A DNA stretch of 64,000 bases. Source: Synechococcus sp. MW101C3. Its GTDB lineage: Bacteria > Cyanobacteriota > Cyanobacteriia > PCC-6307 > Cyanobiaceae. The notes below the pieces were generated by a model. It did not search any database. It was not told the origin of the DNA and worked only from the letters and a program-made list of their open reading frames with translations. Each line of letters starts with the position of its first letter. The first letter of the stretch is position 1. This document shows positions 21,563 to 32,871 of the stretch, in pieces. Both the position numbers and the translations under genes were made by a program. The stretch lies in the NCBI RefSeq assembly GCF_002252635.1, contig NZ_NQKX01000006.1:186001-250000 (forward strand), given 5' to 3'.

Positions 21563-22702
21563 ATGGCCAGCCCCGGTCCCACCGCGCCGATCGCGAGCAT
21601 CGGCGTGCCCACGGAAATCAAGCGGGACGAACAACGCGTGGCCCTCACCCCCGATGGTGTCAGGGAGCTGGTGTCCCATGGCCTGGAGGTGCGGGTGCAG
21701 AGCGGCGCCGGCAATGGTGCGGGCATCGACGATTCCAGCTACGCCGAAGCCGGGGCGCAGCTGGTGAGCCAGGAAGAGGCCTGGGCGGCCCATCTGGTGG
21801 TGAAGGTGAAGGAGCCCCAGGCCGAAGAGTTCCGCTTTCTGCGCAGCGACCTGGTGCTGTTCACCTACCTACACCTGGCGGCTTACCCGGATGTGGGCAG
21901 GGCGCTGCTGGAGGCCGGCACCACCGGGGTGGCCTACGAAACCGTTCAGCTCGACAACGGCAACCTGCCGTTGCTGGCGCCGATGAGCGAAATCGCCGGC
22001 CGGCTCGCCGCCCAGGTGGGCGCGCACCTGCTCGAAAAGCCCCATGGCGGACGCGGGGTTCTGATCGGCGGTTGCACCGGCGTCAGGCCGGCGCGGGTCG
22101 TGGTGCTTGGGGCCGGCACGGTGGGGTGGAATGCGGCCCGCCTGGCGGCGGCGATGGATGCGGAGGTGTTCCTGCTCGATCACTCCCCTCAGCGTCTGCG
22201 CAGCCTGGAATCCGACCGAAGCGGCCGGCTGGTGAGCCTGGTGAGCAGCCGGGGCCTGATCGAGCGCATGGTGCCAGGCGCCGATCTGCTGATCGGAGCG
22301 GTGCTCACCCCCGGCGGCCGGGCGCCCACCCTCGTCGACGAAGATCTGGTCCGACGCATGAAGCCCGGCTCCGTGATCGTCGATGTGGCGATCGACCAGG
22401 GCGGCTGCATCGCCACCAGCCGCGAAACCACCCACACGGATCCAGTGGTCACGATCCATGGCGTGCAGCATTACGCCGTCGGCAACATGCCCGGCGCCGT
22501 GCCTTTCACCTCCACCGAAGCGCTGGTCAGCGTCACCCTGCCCTACATCGTCGGCATTGCCGGCCGGGGGCTGGTGGAGGCGGTCACCGAGCGGCCCGAA
22601 CTGCTCTCGGGACTGAACACGGTGGATGGCGCGGTGTGCCATCCCGGGGTGGCCAAGGCGCTGGGTGTGCCCACCCGCCACCCGATGGCCTGCCTGCGCT
22701 GA
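21563..22702 (+). CDS. ald: Alanine dehydrogenase
   Basis: A 379-residue NAD-dependent enzyme interconverting L-alanine and pyruvate plus ammonia. Seen: IGVPTEIKRDEQRVALTP at the N-terminus, the Rossmann loop VVLGAGTVGWNAARLAA (about residue 176), the VKVKEPQ substrate-site segment and the C-terminal GNMPGAVPFTSTEAL. The ATG at 21563 starts the conserved region after a 75-nt gap from nadE. It may connect to carbon-nitrogen balance. Confidence 0.94.
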   Translation: MASPGPTAPIASIGVPTEIKRDEQRVALTPDGVRELVSHGLEVRVQSGAGNGAGIDDSSYAEAGAQLVSQEEAWAAHLVVKVKEPQAEEFRFLRSDLVLFTYLHLAAYPDVGRALLEAGTTGVAYETVQLDNGNLPLLAPMSEIAGRLAAQVGAHLLEKPHGGRGVLIGGCTGVRPARVVVLGAGTVGWNAARLAAAMDAEVFLLDHSPQRLRSLESDRSGRLVSLVSSRGLIERMVPGADLLIGAVLTPGGRAPTLVDEDLVRRMKPGSVIVDVAIDQGGCIATSRETTHTDPVVTIHGVQHYAVGNMPGAVPFTSTEALVSVTLPYIVGIAGRGLVEAVTERPELLSGLNTVDGAVCHPGVAKALGVPTRHPMACLR

Positions 22703-22730
22703 TCGGGATCACTGCCAGCGCTGATCCGGA

Positions 22731-23831
22731 TCAATCCACCGCCGCGCCAACAGCCAGCGAGGGGAGAGGGCGTACCAGCGCTGACGGTGCGATCCCCTCG
22801 CGCAGAGCCAGCACCAAACCCGCCGCCTCGGCATAGGTGGCGGCCGGAAGCACCGGAATCCCGAGGGCGTCGCCGCTGACCTCGAGCACACAGGCATTGC
22901 TCTGAACGGCGATCACCGGCAGGCCGCGGGCGGCGCAGCGCAGCACCGCCTCCCCCCCCAGCGCGCCGGCGGGAGCCACCACGGCGCCAATCCGGGCGGG
23001 GTGGATCAGCTCGGCGGGCAGCGCCGCACCGACCAGGGGGGATGCCGGCTGCAGCGGCACCAGATCAGGGGCGCGGCTCAGGCCCACGAGCACGCAGGGC
23101 AGAAACGTGTGCCCCAGTTCTTCAGCTGCGGCGCGTGGATCAAGGCCCACCTCCAGCGGCAGTGGCGCCAGGGCGGGCGCGTGGGCGCAGGGGATCCCCA
23201 GGTGGCGTCCCAGCAGGTGACTGATCACCGCCTCGGCACCGGCCAGCCCGTCGACGCCAGCGCCGCCGCGGTAGGCCGCAAGCTCCTGCGGGCCGTTGTC
23301 GTCCGGGAAGCGGGTCACGATCGCAATGGCTGTGGCCCCCGCCTCTCGCAGGCGTTCCCCGGCCCGCAGCAGCTCGGCTGGATGCTCAAGCCCACCACCG
23401 CTCGCTCCGCTGCTGCTGCGGCTCAACGCCACCCCCAGGGGCCGCTCGGTGGTGAGCACCGGGCCAACGGCAAGGCCGAGCGTGGCCCTGCAGGCATCCG
23501 CCACCTGCAGGTGCCGCTGACGCAGTTCCGGCTCGATGCCGGCATCCAGCAACAGTCCCACCTGGCGCTGACGCACGGGTGCGAGCGCCAGATCCCCGGC
23601 GGCGAAGCGGTTCAACGCCCAGCCCTCCACGTAGTGGATCCTCGGGTCGCTCCAGTAGAGAGCGGCACCATTCATCACGTTCGGGTGGGTGATCAGGCAG
23701 CCGCTGGCCGCCGCCAGCAGGCGCGCGGCAGGCAGACCATCACCGGCATAGCCGCCGATGCAGCATCCGATCCCGGTCGGGATCACCAGCAGGAGCGGCA
23801 AAGGCGCCGCTGGGCCGATGGCAGGGGTCAT
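22731..23831 (-). CDS. DUF3326 family protein
   Basis: A 366-residue protein matching the cyanobacterial/plant DUF3326 family: LLLVIPTGIGCCIGGYAGDGLPAARLLAA, LITHPNVMNGAALYWSD, and a Gly/Ala-rich C-terminal part with LPVIAVQSN. No catalytic assignment is known. The ATG at 23831 overlaps the stop of the preceding small gene as ATGA, so that start is favoured over far longer frames. It is convergent with ald. Confidence 0.85.
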   Translation of the reverse strand: MTPAIGPAAPLPLLLVIPTGIGCCIGGYAGDGLPAARLLAAASGCLITHPNVMNGAALYWSDPRIHYVEGWALNRFAAGDLALAPVRQRQVGLLLDAGIEPELRQRHLQVADACRATLGLAVGPVLTTERPLGVALSRSSSGASGGGLEHPAELLRAGERLREAGATAIAIVTRFPDDNGPQELAAYRGGAGVDGLAGAEAVISHLLGRHLGIPCAHAPALAPLPLEVGLDPRAAAEELGHTFLPCVLVGLSRAPDLVPLQPASPLVGAALPAELIHPARIGAVVAPAGALGGEAVLRCAARGLPVIAVQSNACVLEVSGDALGIPVLPAATYAEAAGLVLALREGIAPSALVRPLPSLAVGAAVD

Positions 23832-24055
23832 GGCTCCACCAGCAGCACTGCTTCCAGCCGTGCGCGCCTGGCCCCGTGCTCCGCGCTCTCGACGGCCGTG
23901 ATCGCCCAGCGCAGCGGCACGCCCTCTTCGCGATCGAGAGCCGCCAACACAGCGGCCAGTACCGAAGCGGAGGACGATGGCGCGACTGGTGCTGGGGTTG
24001 GCGACGACGCAGCGACTGGAAGCGGCACCCACACCTCCCTGGCGATCAACCGCAC
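23828..24055 (-). CDS. Small protein upstream of DUF3326
   Basis: At least 75 residues: an amphipathic start (VRLIAREVWVPLPV), a Ser/Pro/Ala linker and a helical C-terminus ending in ARRARLEAVLLVEP. The stop overlaps the DUF3326 start by 4 nt, arguing for a real co-translated gene. The GTG at 24055 is the only usual start; the frame stays open upstream through SERLAREARDA into the ferredoxin stop, so a non-canonical earlier start is possible. I do not recognise the family. Confidence 0.6.
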   Translation of the reverse strand: MRLIAREVWVPLPVAASSPTPAPVAPSSSASVLAAVLAALDREEGVPLRWAITAVESAEHGARRARLEAVLLVEP

Positions 24056-24083
24056 GGCATCTCTGGCTTCACGGGCCAGGCGC

Positions 24084-24407
24084 TCACTTCTGATACTGCC
24101 CGAACTGGGCTACGTACAACGCGTCTTCCTGGCCCGCCTTCAGCTGCAGATCACTGCGCGGATAGGCCACACAGAGCAGGGCATAGCCCTGAGTCTGCAG
24201 GTCGGCCTTGACACCCATGGCGTCGGGCTGATGCACCGTTCCCTCTGTGATCACAGCCGCACAGGTGGTGCAGACCCCCGAGCAGCAGGAACTGGGCAGT
24301 GGCACGCCAGCGGCTTCCGCCGCCGACAGCACCGTCTGATCGGCCGAGCAGGAAAAGGTATGGGTCGCGCCGTCGAGCGCAGCGACGATGGTGAAGGTTT
24401 CACTCAT
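24084..24407 (-). CDS. [2Fe-2S] plant-type ferredoxin
   Basis: A 107-residue ferredoxin. Cluster ligands are arranged as C-x4-C-x2-C within SSCCSGVCTTC, with the fourth Cys in YALLCVAYP. An extra Cys sits next to the first ligand. It differs from the main photosynthetic PetF (longer C-terminus ending QYQK), so it is likely a minor ferredoxin with a dedicated partner. The ATG at 24407 is chosen over a longer frame. It heads the minus-strand group with the small ORF and DUF3326, suggesting a shared process (inference). Confidence 0.9.
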   Translation of the reverse strand: MSETFTIVAALDGATHTFSCSADQTVLSAAEAAGVPLPSSCCSGVCTTCAAVITEGTVHQPDAMGVKADLQTQGYALLCVAYPRSDLQLKAGQEDALYVAQFGQYQK

Positions 24408-24625
24408 GGCAGAGGATGCAAGCAGCGGAGCAACTCCGCTCAGGGAGGGCAGCGGCCCCATCTTCCCGGACGGAGGGCCAGCACGGAGCTCTCAGTCATC
24501 ACCGAAGGACCCGAAGCAGGGAGCGAAGCCCGTTGGCAAAGGAATCGGGGAAACGCCGCTGTTTGGCGCCGGGCGAAACCATACGGGGAGCGAGGCAGAG
24601 GGAGGGAAGCTGCTGGCTGAATGGT

Positions 24626-24667
24626 GCTTCCTGAAAGCTGCTTCCTGAAAGCTGCTGGCTGGAAGCT
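24626..24667. repeat. Three 14-bp tandem repeats
   Basis: GCTTCCTGAAAGCT at 24626 and 24640 (identical), then GCTGGCTGGAAGCT at 24654. Similar AAGCTGCTGGCT sequences occur at 24606 and at 9005-9023, suggesting a dispersed intergenic repeat. The 24408-24681 spacer otherwise holds no gene I can support. Confidence 0.7.
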
Positions 24668-24681
24668 GTTGGTTCGGACGC

Positions 24682-25407
24682 TCAGGCCGTGCGCGCAAAC
24701 GGTGTCCACGCGCCGGGGTGGGGAGCGAGAAACTCAGGGGGATGGCTGCTGGAGGACCGGGCCGAGAGGAAAAGGTCAAAGCTCACCGAGCAGCGCCGCT
24801 CGTCGTCCTCATTGGGCAGCACCGCGTGATCGGTGCTCGCAGGAAAAAGCACCAGAAGACCAGCCTGAGGAGCCACGTCCTGCCAGGGGGCGTTGAGGGG
24901 GTGATCAGGGGTGATCGGCCCGCTGTGACCGACGGCCAGGCCCGGCACCAGCTCGTTCATCTGACGGTGCGGGAAGAGCCGCAGGCAGCCGCAGCGACCA
25001 CTGCCATCCCCCGTGATGTAGTACACCGCACTGAGATGGGCGTTGGGGTGATGGTGGCGGCCGACGGCTTGACCCGGCTCGCTCACCACGGGCCAGGCAC
25101 GCTGCAGGTGCAAGTCAATCTGCTCGGTGTCAAAACCGAGCGCTCGGAGATAGGCCGGCGCAGCAAGTTCAAGCTGCGTCACGAGCCAGCCAAAAGCAGG
25201 GCGGCGATGCACCTGCCAGGCGTCATTCAGGTCGCCCGTCCAGGCGCAACCTTCGGACGGATTGCCATTGGCTGCACCGCGAAGCTGCAGGGCCTCCTGC
25301 AGCATCAAGGCTGAGTCGAGCGGGTCGGGGCGCAGTTGCTGGCGGCCGAGCGCCAGCGGGAACAGTGGCTGGATCTCGATGATGGCCTCAGCCCATCGCC
25401 GAGCCAC
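24682..25407 (-). CDS. Putative 2OG-Fe(II) oxygenase (TIGR02466-like)
   Basis: A 241-residue protein with the double-stranded beta-helix pattern of this oxygenase family: an iron-site His cluster in [17 protein letters not shown], then [15 protein letters not shown] and a distal Arg before CSVSFDLFL. Members are found mainly in cyanobacteria and marine phages; substrate unknown. The GTG at 25407 lies 20 nt inside the end of atpG in another frame. It may be co-transcribed with the ATP synthase operon; the overlap makes this likely but not proven. Confidence 0.8.
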   Translation of the reverse strand: MARRWAEAIIEIQPLFPLALGRQQLRPDPLDSALMLQEALQLRGAANGNPSEGCAWTGDLNDAWQVHRRPAFGWLVTQLELAAPAYLRALGFDTEQIDLHLQRAWPVVSEPGQAVGRHHHPNAHLSAVYYITGDGSGRCGCLRLFPHRQMNELVPGLAVGHSGPITPDHPLNAPWQDVAPQAGLLVLFPASTDHAVLPNEDDERRCSVSFDLFLSARSSSSHPPEFLAPHPGAWTPFARTA

Positions 25408-26341
25408 CCACGATTTCCAGGATTTCCTGGGTGATCGCAGCCTGGCGGGCCTTGTTGTAATCGAGAGTGAGCGACTTGGCGAGCTCCTTGGCGTTGTCGC
25501 TGGCGCTGTTCATGGCCGTCATGCGGCTGGCCAGCTCACTCGCGGCGGCTTCCTGGAGGGAACGAAGCAGTTGGTTGTCGAGGTAAAGCGGCAGCAGGGC
25601 ATTGAGCAGCTGATCCGGGCTCTGCTCAAACACGAACTCCGACTCCAAAGGCGGAACGCTGTTGCCGGAAGGCACGCCCCGTTCAACCGCCAGCCGACCT
25701 TCCCGTGTGGTGAGACGGAAAATCTCATCATCCTGGGCGGCAATGCCCTGGGGGTCGAGCGGCAGCAGGGTCTGGGAGACAGGGCCGCTGCTCACGAGGT
25801 TGATGAACTTGGTGTAGATCATCTCCACCCGGTCTGTGCTGCCGGAGAGGAAGGCCGCCAGCACTTCGTCGCCGATCTTGCCCGCCTCATCCGCTGTAGG
25901 CACCTGCTCAAGGCCGGTGAACGTGGTGAGGATCGGATAGGAACGGTTCTTGAAGTATCCGGCGGCCTTGCGTCCGATCAGCACCAGTTCCACCGTGAAA
26001 CCCTGGCCCTTGAGCTCAGCGAAACGCTGTTCCGTGCGCTTGATGATGTTGGCGTTGTAGCCACCACAGAGGCCACGGTCAGCACTCACCACCACAAGGG
26101 TGATGTGACGCACAGGCCGGGTCTGTTCAAGCAGCGGGGTGTTGGCCACATCCTCGAAACGCAGACGGGTCTGCAGGTTTTCGAGCATCCGGGCCAGGCG
26201 GTCGGCAAACGGCCTCGACCGCAGCACCTGTTCCTGGGCACGCCGCACCTTGGCTGCCGCGACCATCCCCATGGCCTCGGTGATCTTGCGGGTGTTCTTA
26301 ACCGAACTGATGCGGTCGCGGGTTTCCTTGAGGTTGGCCAT
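25388..26341 (-). CDS. atpG: F1F0 ATP synthase subunit gamma
   Basis: A 317-residue rotor subunit. N-terminal helix [31 protein letters not shown] and C-terminal [29 protein letters not shown] are the coiled-coil shaft. The central part has the [14 protein letters not shown] block and, as in cyanobacteria and chloroplasts, an extended insertion region; the chloroplast redox Cys pair is not seen. It is the last ATP synthase gene in the operon. Cyanobacterial literature often calls it atpC. Confidence 0.97.
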   Translation of the reverse strand: MANLKETRDRISSVKNTRKITEAMGMVAAAKVRRAQEQVLRSRPFADRLARMLENLQTRLRFEDVANTPLLEQTRPVRHITLVVVSADRGLCGGYNANIIKRTEQRFAELKGQGFTVELVLIGRKAAGYFKNRSYPILTTFTGLEQVPTADEAGKIGDEVLAAFLSGSTDRVEMIYTKFINLVSSGPVSQTLLPLDPQGIAAQDDEIFRLTTREGRLAVERGVPSGNSVPPLESEFVFEQSPDQLLNALLPLYLDNQLLRSLQEAAASELASRMTAMNSASDNAKELAKSLTLDYNKARQAAITQEILEIVGGSAMG

Positions 26342-26367
26342 GGTTCAGGTGCTTCGCTTCAGGGAGA

Positions 26368-28512
<2,145 letters not shown>

Positions 28513-28513
<1 letters not shown>

Positions 28514-29055
28514 CAGACTTCACCCAGCGATTCGATGGAACGGTCGATCAGTGCGAGCTGGGCACCGGCATCAAGCTTAGAGGGGAGAGCTGCAAGAGCC
28601 TTTTCAACCGCCAGCCTGGCCGCCTCGCGGCGGAGCTTTTCGCTCACCCTGTCGGCTTCTGATTGAAGATCGTTGCTTGAGCCCTGTTTCAGCAGCGCCA
28701 TGGCTTCCACCGTGCGACGCTCGCTTTCGAGCCGGATGGACTCAGCGCGCACTTTGCCGTCGGCCCTGATCTGATCCGCCTTGATCTGAGCCTCGGCCAG
28801 ATCCTTCTGGGCAGTGGCAAGGGCGGCTGTGGCTGCACCAAGCCGCTCCTCGGCGTCCTGGAGATCGCTCAGGATCACTTCGCGCCTTCGCTCCAAAGCG
28901 CTGCCGAGAACCTTGGGCAGAAACCACACCAGCGCGGCGATCACGATCGCCAGGTTGATGACGTTGGTTTCGAAAAGATTGAGATTGAGCCCGAAATGTC
29001 CCTCGCTGGCGAACAGCGGGGAATGGGGCGCCATCAGAAAGAGGGAAGGAGTCAT
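28513..29055 (-). CDS. atpF: F1F0 ATP synthase subunit b
   Basis: A 180-residue stator subunit with a short N-terminal leader, one membrane helix (about residues 30-48, [19 protein letters not shown]) and a long charged helical dimerisation region rich in Glu, Arg and Ala. The start overlaps the end of the b' gene by 4 nt and its stop overlaps the atpH start. Confidence 0.96.
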
Positions 29056-29522
29056 TTCGCAGCCAGCAGACGGTTGACGATCAGTTCGCTGAGAAGATCG
29101 GATTCGCCTTCAAGGTGCTCCATGGCCTTCTGCCGTTCAGCCTCGATGGTGCGGCGTGCGCTTTCCATGCTGGCGTTGACATCGGCCTGTGCAGCAGCAA
29201 GGGCCGAGCGATACAGCCGGTCCATCTCCTCCTCGGCTTCCACGATCAGCGTCTGGGACTTCTGTCGAGCGTCCTTCAGCTGGGCGGTGAGATCGGCGGC
29301 GAGGCGCTCGGCTTGTGCAAGCTTCTGCTTGGCATCCGCACGGCTCAGAGTGATGTAGCTGTCGCGCTCTTCAACCGTGCGACCAATTGGCCGGAAGAAC
29401 AGCAGGTTGAGAACGTAGGTGAGGAGCACCACCTGCACCGCCATGAGCGGCAGGGTGGCATCGAGGTCGAAGAGACCTCCCTCTGGAGCACCGGCTGCGG
29501 CGAGCAGAAGCCAGCTGGTCAT
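29052..29522 (-). CDS. atpF2: F1F0 ATP synthase subunit b'
   Basis: A 156-residue second stator subunit, found in photosynthetic organisms where b and b' form a heterodimer. It has the b' N-terminus [33 protein letters not shown] (one membrane helix), then a charged helix. It is also named atpG in cyanobacterial nomenclature. The C-terminus overlaps the start of the b gene by 4 nt. Confidence 0.95.
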   Translation of the reverse strand: MTSWLLLAAAGAPEGGLFDLDATLPLMAVQVVLLTYVLNLLFFRPIGRTVEERDSYITLSRADAKQKLAQAERLAADLTAQLKDARQKSQTLIVEAEEEMDRLYRSALAAAQADVNASMESARRTIEAERQKAMEHLEGESDLLSELIVNRLLAAK

Positions 29523-29663
29523 GGGGCAGGGACGCTGGAAGGATCAGGTACGGCTGCCGTGCAAAGCACGGCAGATGGGTCTGGACGGTTCAAACGAAGC
29601 CAGGGTCTGGATCGGGGCCGCACCAAATGAATGGGCTGGTCTCCCGATCCCGACGGACGGCGA

Positions 29664-30790
<1,127 letters not shown>

Positions 30791-30862
30791 CGGTGTGCTG
30801 GGGTGACGCAGAAGCGACGAGAAAGGACAGGAGGCCCGGATCGACGGGACGGTGGCCGGGAA

Positions 30863-31456
30863 TCAGCGGTCGGTGAGAGCCTGAAGAATCAAGGCCGGCT
30901 TGTAGAGAAGAAACCCAACAAGCGAAGGCACGATCTCCAGATATGGCAACCGGGAGGCTGCCAGCACAAGCACGATCGGCACAAGCAACTGGGACTTGCC
31001 GACCGCGCGTTTGTCGCCGCCGATGCGAGCGACACTGCGGGCAAGCATCCGCATGTAGAGCATGCCGGCCAGTGCGCCTACAGCGAGGCTCAAAGCCGTG
31101 GAACGATCGAACAGGAGGGCAGCAAAAACAACGGCAAACGCGGAAAGAATCAGCGTGGCCAGCTGAATGCGGCGCTGCAACCTGGCGTAGTCGTCCATAC
31201 CGTTGGCCAAGGGGGCCTCGGTTGGGAGCGTTGCGTCAGGTTGAACCGGTTGGATCAGAAGCGGAACTTCCGAGGAACGCCCGGAGAGATCGCGCAGGAG
31301 CGCTGCCCGCAGATCATTGATTTCCTGAGGAGGAAAAACGTCTGTGGTGGGCTCGAGGCTCAGGGCCTGACGGGAGCCGCCCGAAACACCCCCGGCAGGC
31401 ATGCCGGATGTGATCTTGGACGCGTCGGGAAGAGCCTGCAAACGCTCCAAATCCAT
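30863..31456 (-). CDS. atp1: ATP synthase protein I-type (Atp1), N-terminally extended frame
   Basis: The first gene of the atp operon. The C-terminal 110 residues (from DDYARLQRRIQLATLIL) have four hydrophobic helices and match Atp1/UncI-like proteins, which help c-ring assembly. The first 86 residues are soluble, Pro/Ser-rich and not typical; an internal in-frame ATG at 31198 would give a normal-length protein of 111 residues. The longer frame is reported because the upstream part keeps coding-like composition, but the start is uncertain. Confidence 0.82.
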   Translation of the reverse strand: MDLERLQALPDASKITSGMPAGGVSGGSRQALSLEPTTDVFPPQEINDLRAALLRDLSGRSSEVPLLIQPVQPDATLPTEAPLANGMDDYARLQRRIQLATLILSAFAVVFAALLFDRSTALSLAVGALAGMLYMRMLARSVARIGGDKRAVGKSQLLVPIVLVLAASRLPYLEIVPSLVGFLLYKPALILQALTDR

Positions 31457-31507
31457 TGGAAAGGCGGCCGGAATCTATCACGGAGCCCGCACAGCTCCCT
31501 TGACGTT

Positions 31508-32755
31508 TCAGGCTGGCACTGGTGCGCTCAGCAACAGCAAACGGTGCTGCCAGAGCCAGCGGGCAGTACCGGCGATGCGGGCGGGCTCCCAGTCGAGCGG
31601 CAGTGCCCTGAGCGCTGTGTCCGGTGGCGCCTGCTCGATCTGAGTGAGCAGCTCCACGGCATCCGGGGTGAGATCGCGTGGCCGCAGATCGGGGTCCAGC
31701 AGGCTGGCACCGGGCCAGCCCCAGAGGCAGGGGTTGCGGCAGCCGTGCGCAGCCAGCAGCGTGGAGTCGTCCTCCCAGGTCTGCCTGGGCAGCTCGCCAC
31801 GGCTGAGGAAGAACTCGAAATGGCTGATGTCCGGGTCGAGGGCCTCCACCAACGCCCAACGCTCCCGCTCGGGCAGGGCACGAGCGCGTTCGAGCAGTTC
31901 TCCTGACAACAGCCGGGCCGGATCCCAGACCTGGGGATTGGAGAAGCCAGCGAAACTCAGGTCGGCCTGATCGACGAAATCGAAGAGACGCTTGATGTCG
32001 TAACTGGTCTCCTGCGGGTGGAGATACATGTCCGCGAAGTTGACGTCGGCCGCCGTATCGAGCGCCCAACGCTGCTCATGGTGGAGACGCAGGCGGTTGG
32101 CTGGCGGCAGAGCATCGAACAGCTGGCGCCCCAGGCGCAGTCCTTCGCCATCGCCATTGACCCCCATCAGAGAGAGGGCGGCCTGAACACGGTGAATCTC
32201 CCAGCGCCCTCCATCGGCATAGAGGAAAAGGTGCAGGAGCCCGCCTGGGCGCAGCAACGCTGCCAGGGCCTTCAGGCCAGCTTCCGGTTGCCGCAGGTGG
32301 TGCAGCACTCCCACGGAATTGATCAGGTCGAAGGGGCCTTCGCCCTGGAGGTCCAGCAGGCTGCGTTGCTCGATCCGCAAGGAGCCGGCCACCCTGGTGC
32401 CGCCCGAGCGCTCCAACCGCCGGCGGGCCACCTCCAGCGTGCCAGGGCTGATGTCCACCGCGAGGATCTCGGCCCCAGGGTTGAGATGGGCGAGATAGTC
32501 GGTGCTCACGCCCGTACCGCAGCCGGCATCAAGCAGGCGCAGGGGCCCCGCCTGTTCCGGGAGCATCCCCGTGCAGGCGCTCACCACGCAGGGGTAGCAC
32601 CAGCGCCAGTTGTACCCGGGCGGGGGGCCGTCCTGCAGGGGATCGCCGGGATAAGGGAAGCGGTCGTAGAAGGAGCGCACCGCCGGTGTGGCGGCATCGG
32701 CGACTGGCTCGGACACAGGCAAAGGAACGGAGAAGGGGAAAGGCGAGCTTTTCAT
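31508..32755 (-). CDS. Class I SAM-dependent methyltransferase, possibly CpcM-like
   Basis: A 415-residue methyltransferase. It begins with the FYDRFPYPGDPL and PPPGYNWRWCYP signature; the SAM-binding site is LRLLDAGCGTGVSTDYLA (about residue 73), followed by AVDISPGTLEVARRRL and VGVLHHL. The C-terminal 200 residues form a helical extension. It is divergent from apcE, and cyanobacteria have an Asn methyltransferase (CpcM) acting on beta-type phycobiliproteins including ApcB. Size, N-terminus and position fit, so CpcM is plausible; I recognise this from memory, not from a search. Confidence 0.75.
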   Translation of the reverse strand: MKSSPFPFSVPLPVSEPVADAATPAVRSFYDRFPYPGDPLQDGPPPGYNWRWCYPCVVSACTGMLPEQAGPLRLLDAGCGTGVSTDYLAHLNPGAEILAVDISPGTLEVARRRLERSGGTRVAGSLRIEQRSLLDLQGEGPFDLINSVGVLHHLRQPEAGLKALAALLRPGGLLHLFLYADGGRWEIHRVQAALSLMGVNGDGEGLRLGRQLFDALPPANRLRLHHEQRWALDTAADVNFADMYLHPQETSYDIKRLFDFVDQADLSFAGFSNPQVWDPARLLSGELLERARALPERERWALVEALDPDISHFEFFLSRGELPRQTWEDDSTLLAAHGCRNPCLWGWPGASLLDPDLRPRDLTPDAVELLTQIEQAPPDTALRALPLDWEPARIAGTARWLWQHRLLLLSAPVPA

Positions 32756-32871
32756 GGCCGGGCCCAGCCTGTGCCCCTCGTGCCCTCAGGGCTGCAAACA
32801 TTTGTCTATGGCGTTCAAAAGGGCCGGAAGCTGAGCCGTACCCTGGCCAGGCCTGGTACACGCCCCTCTCC

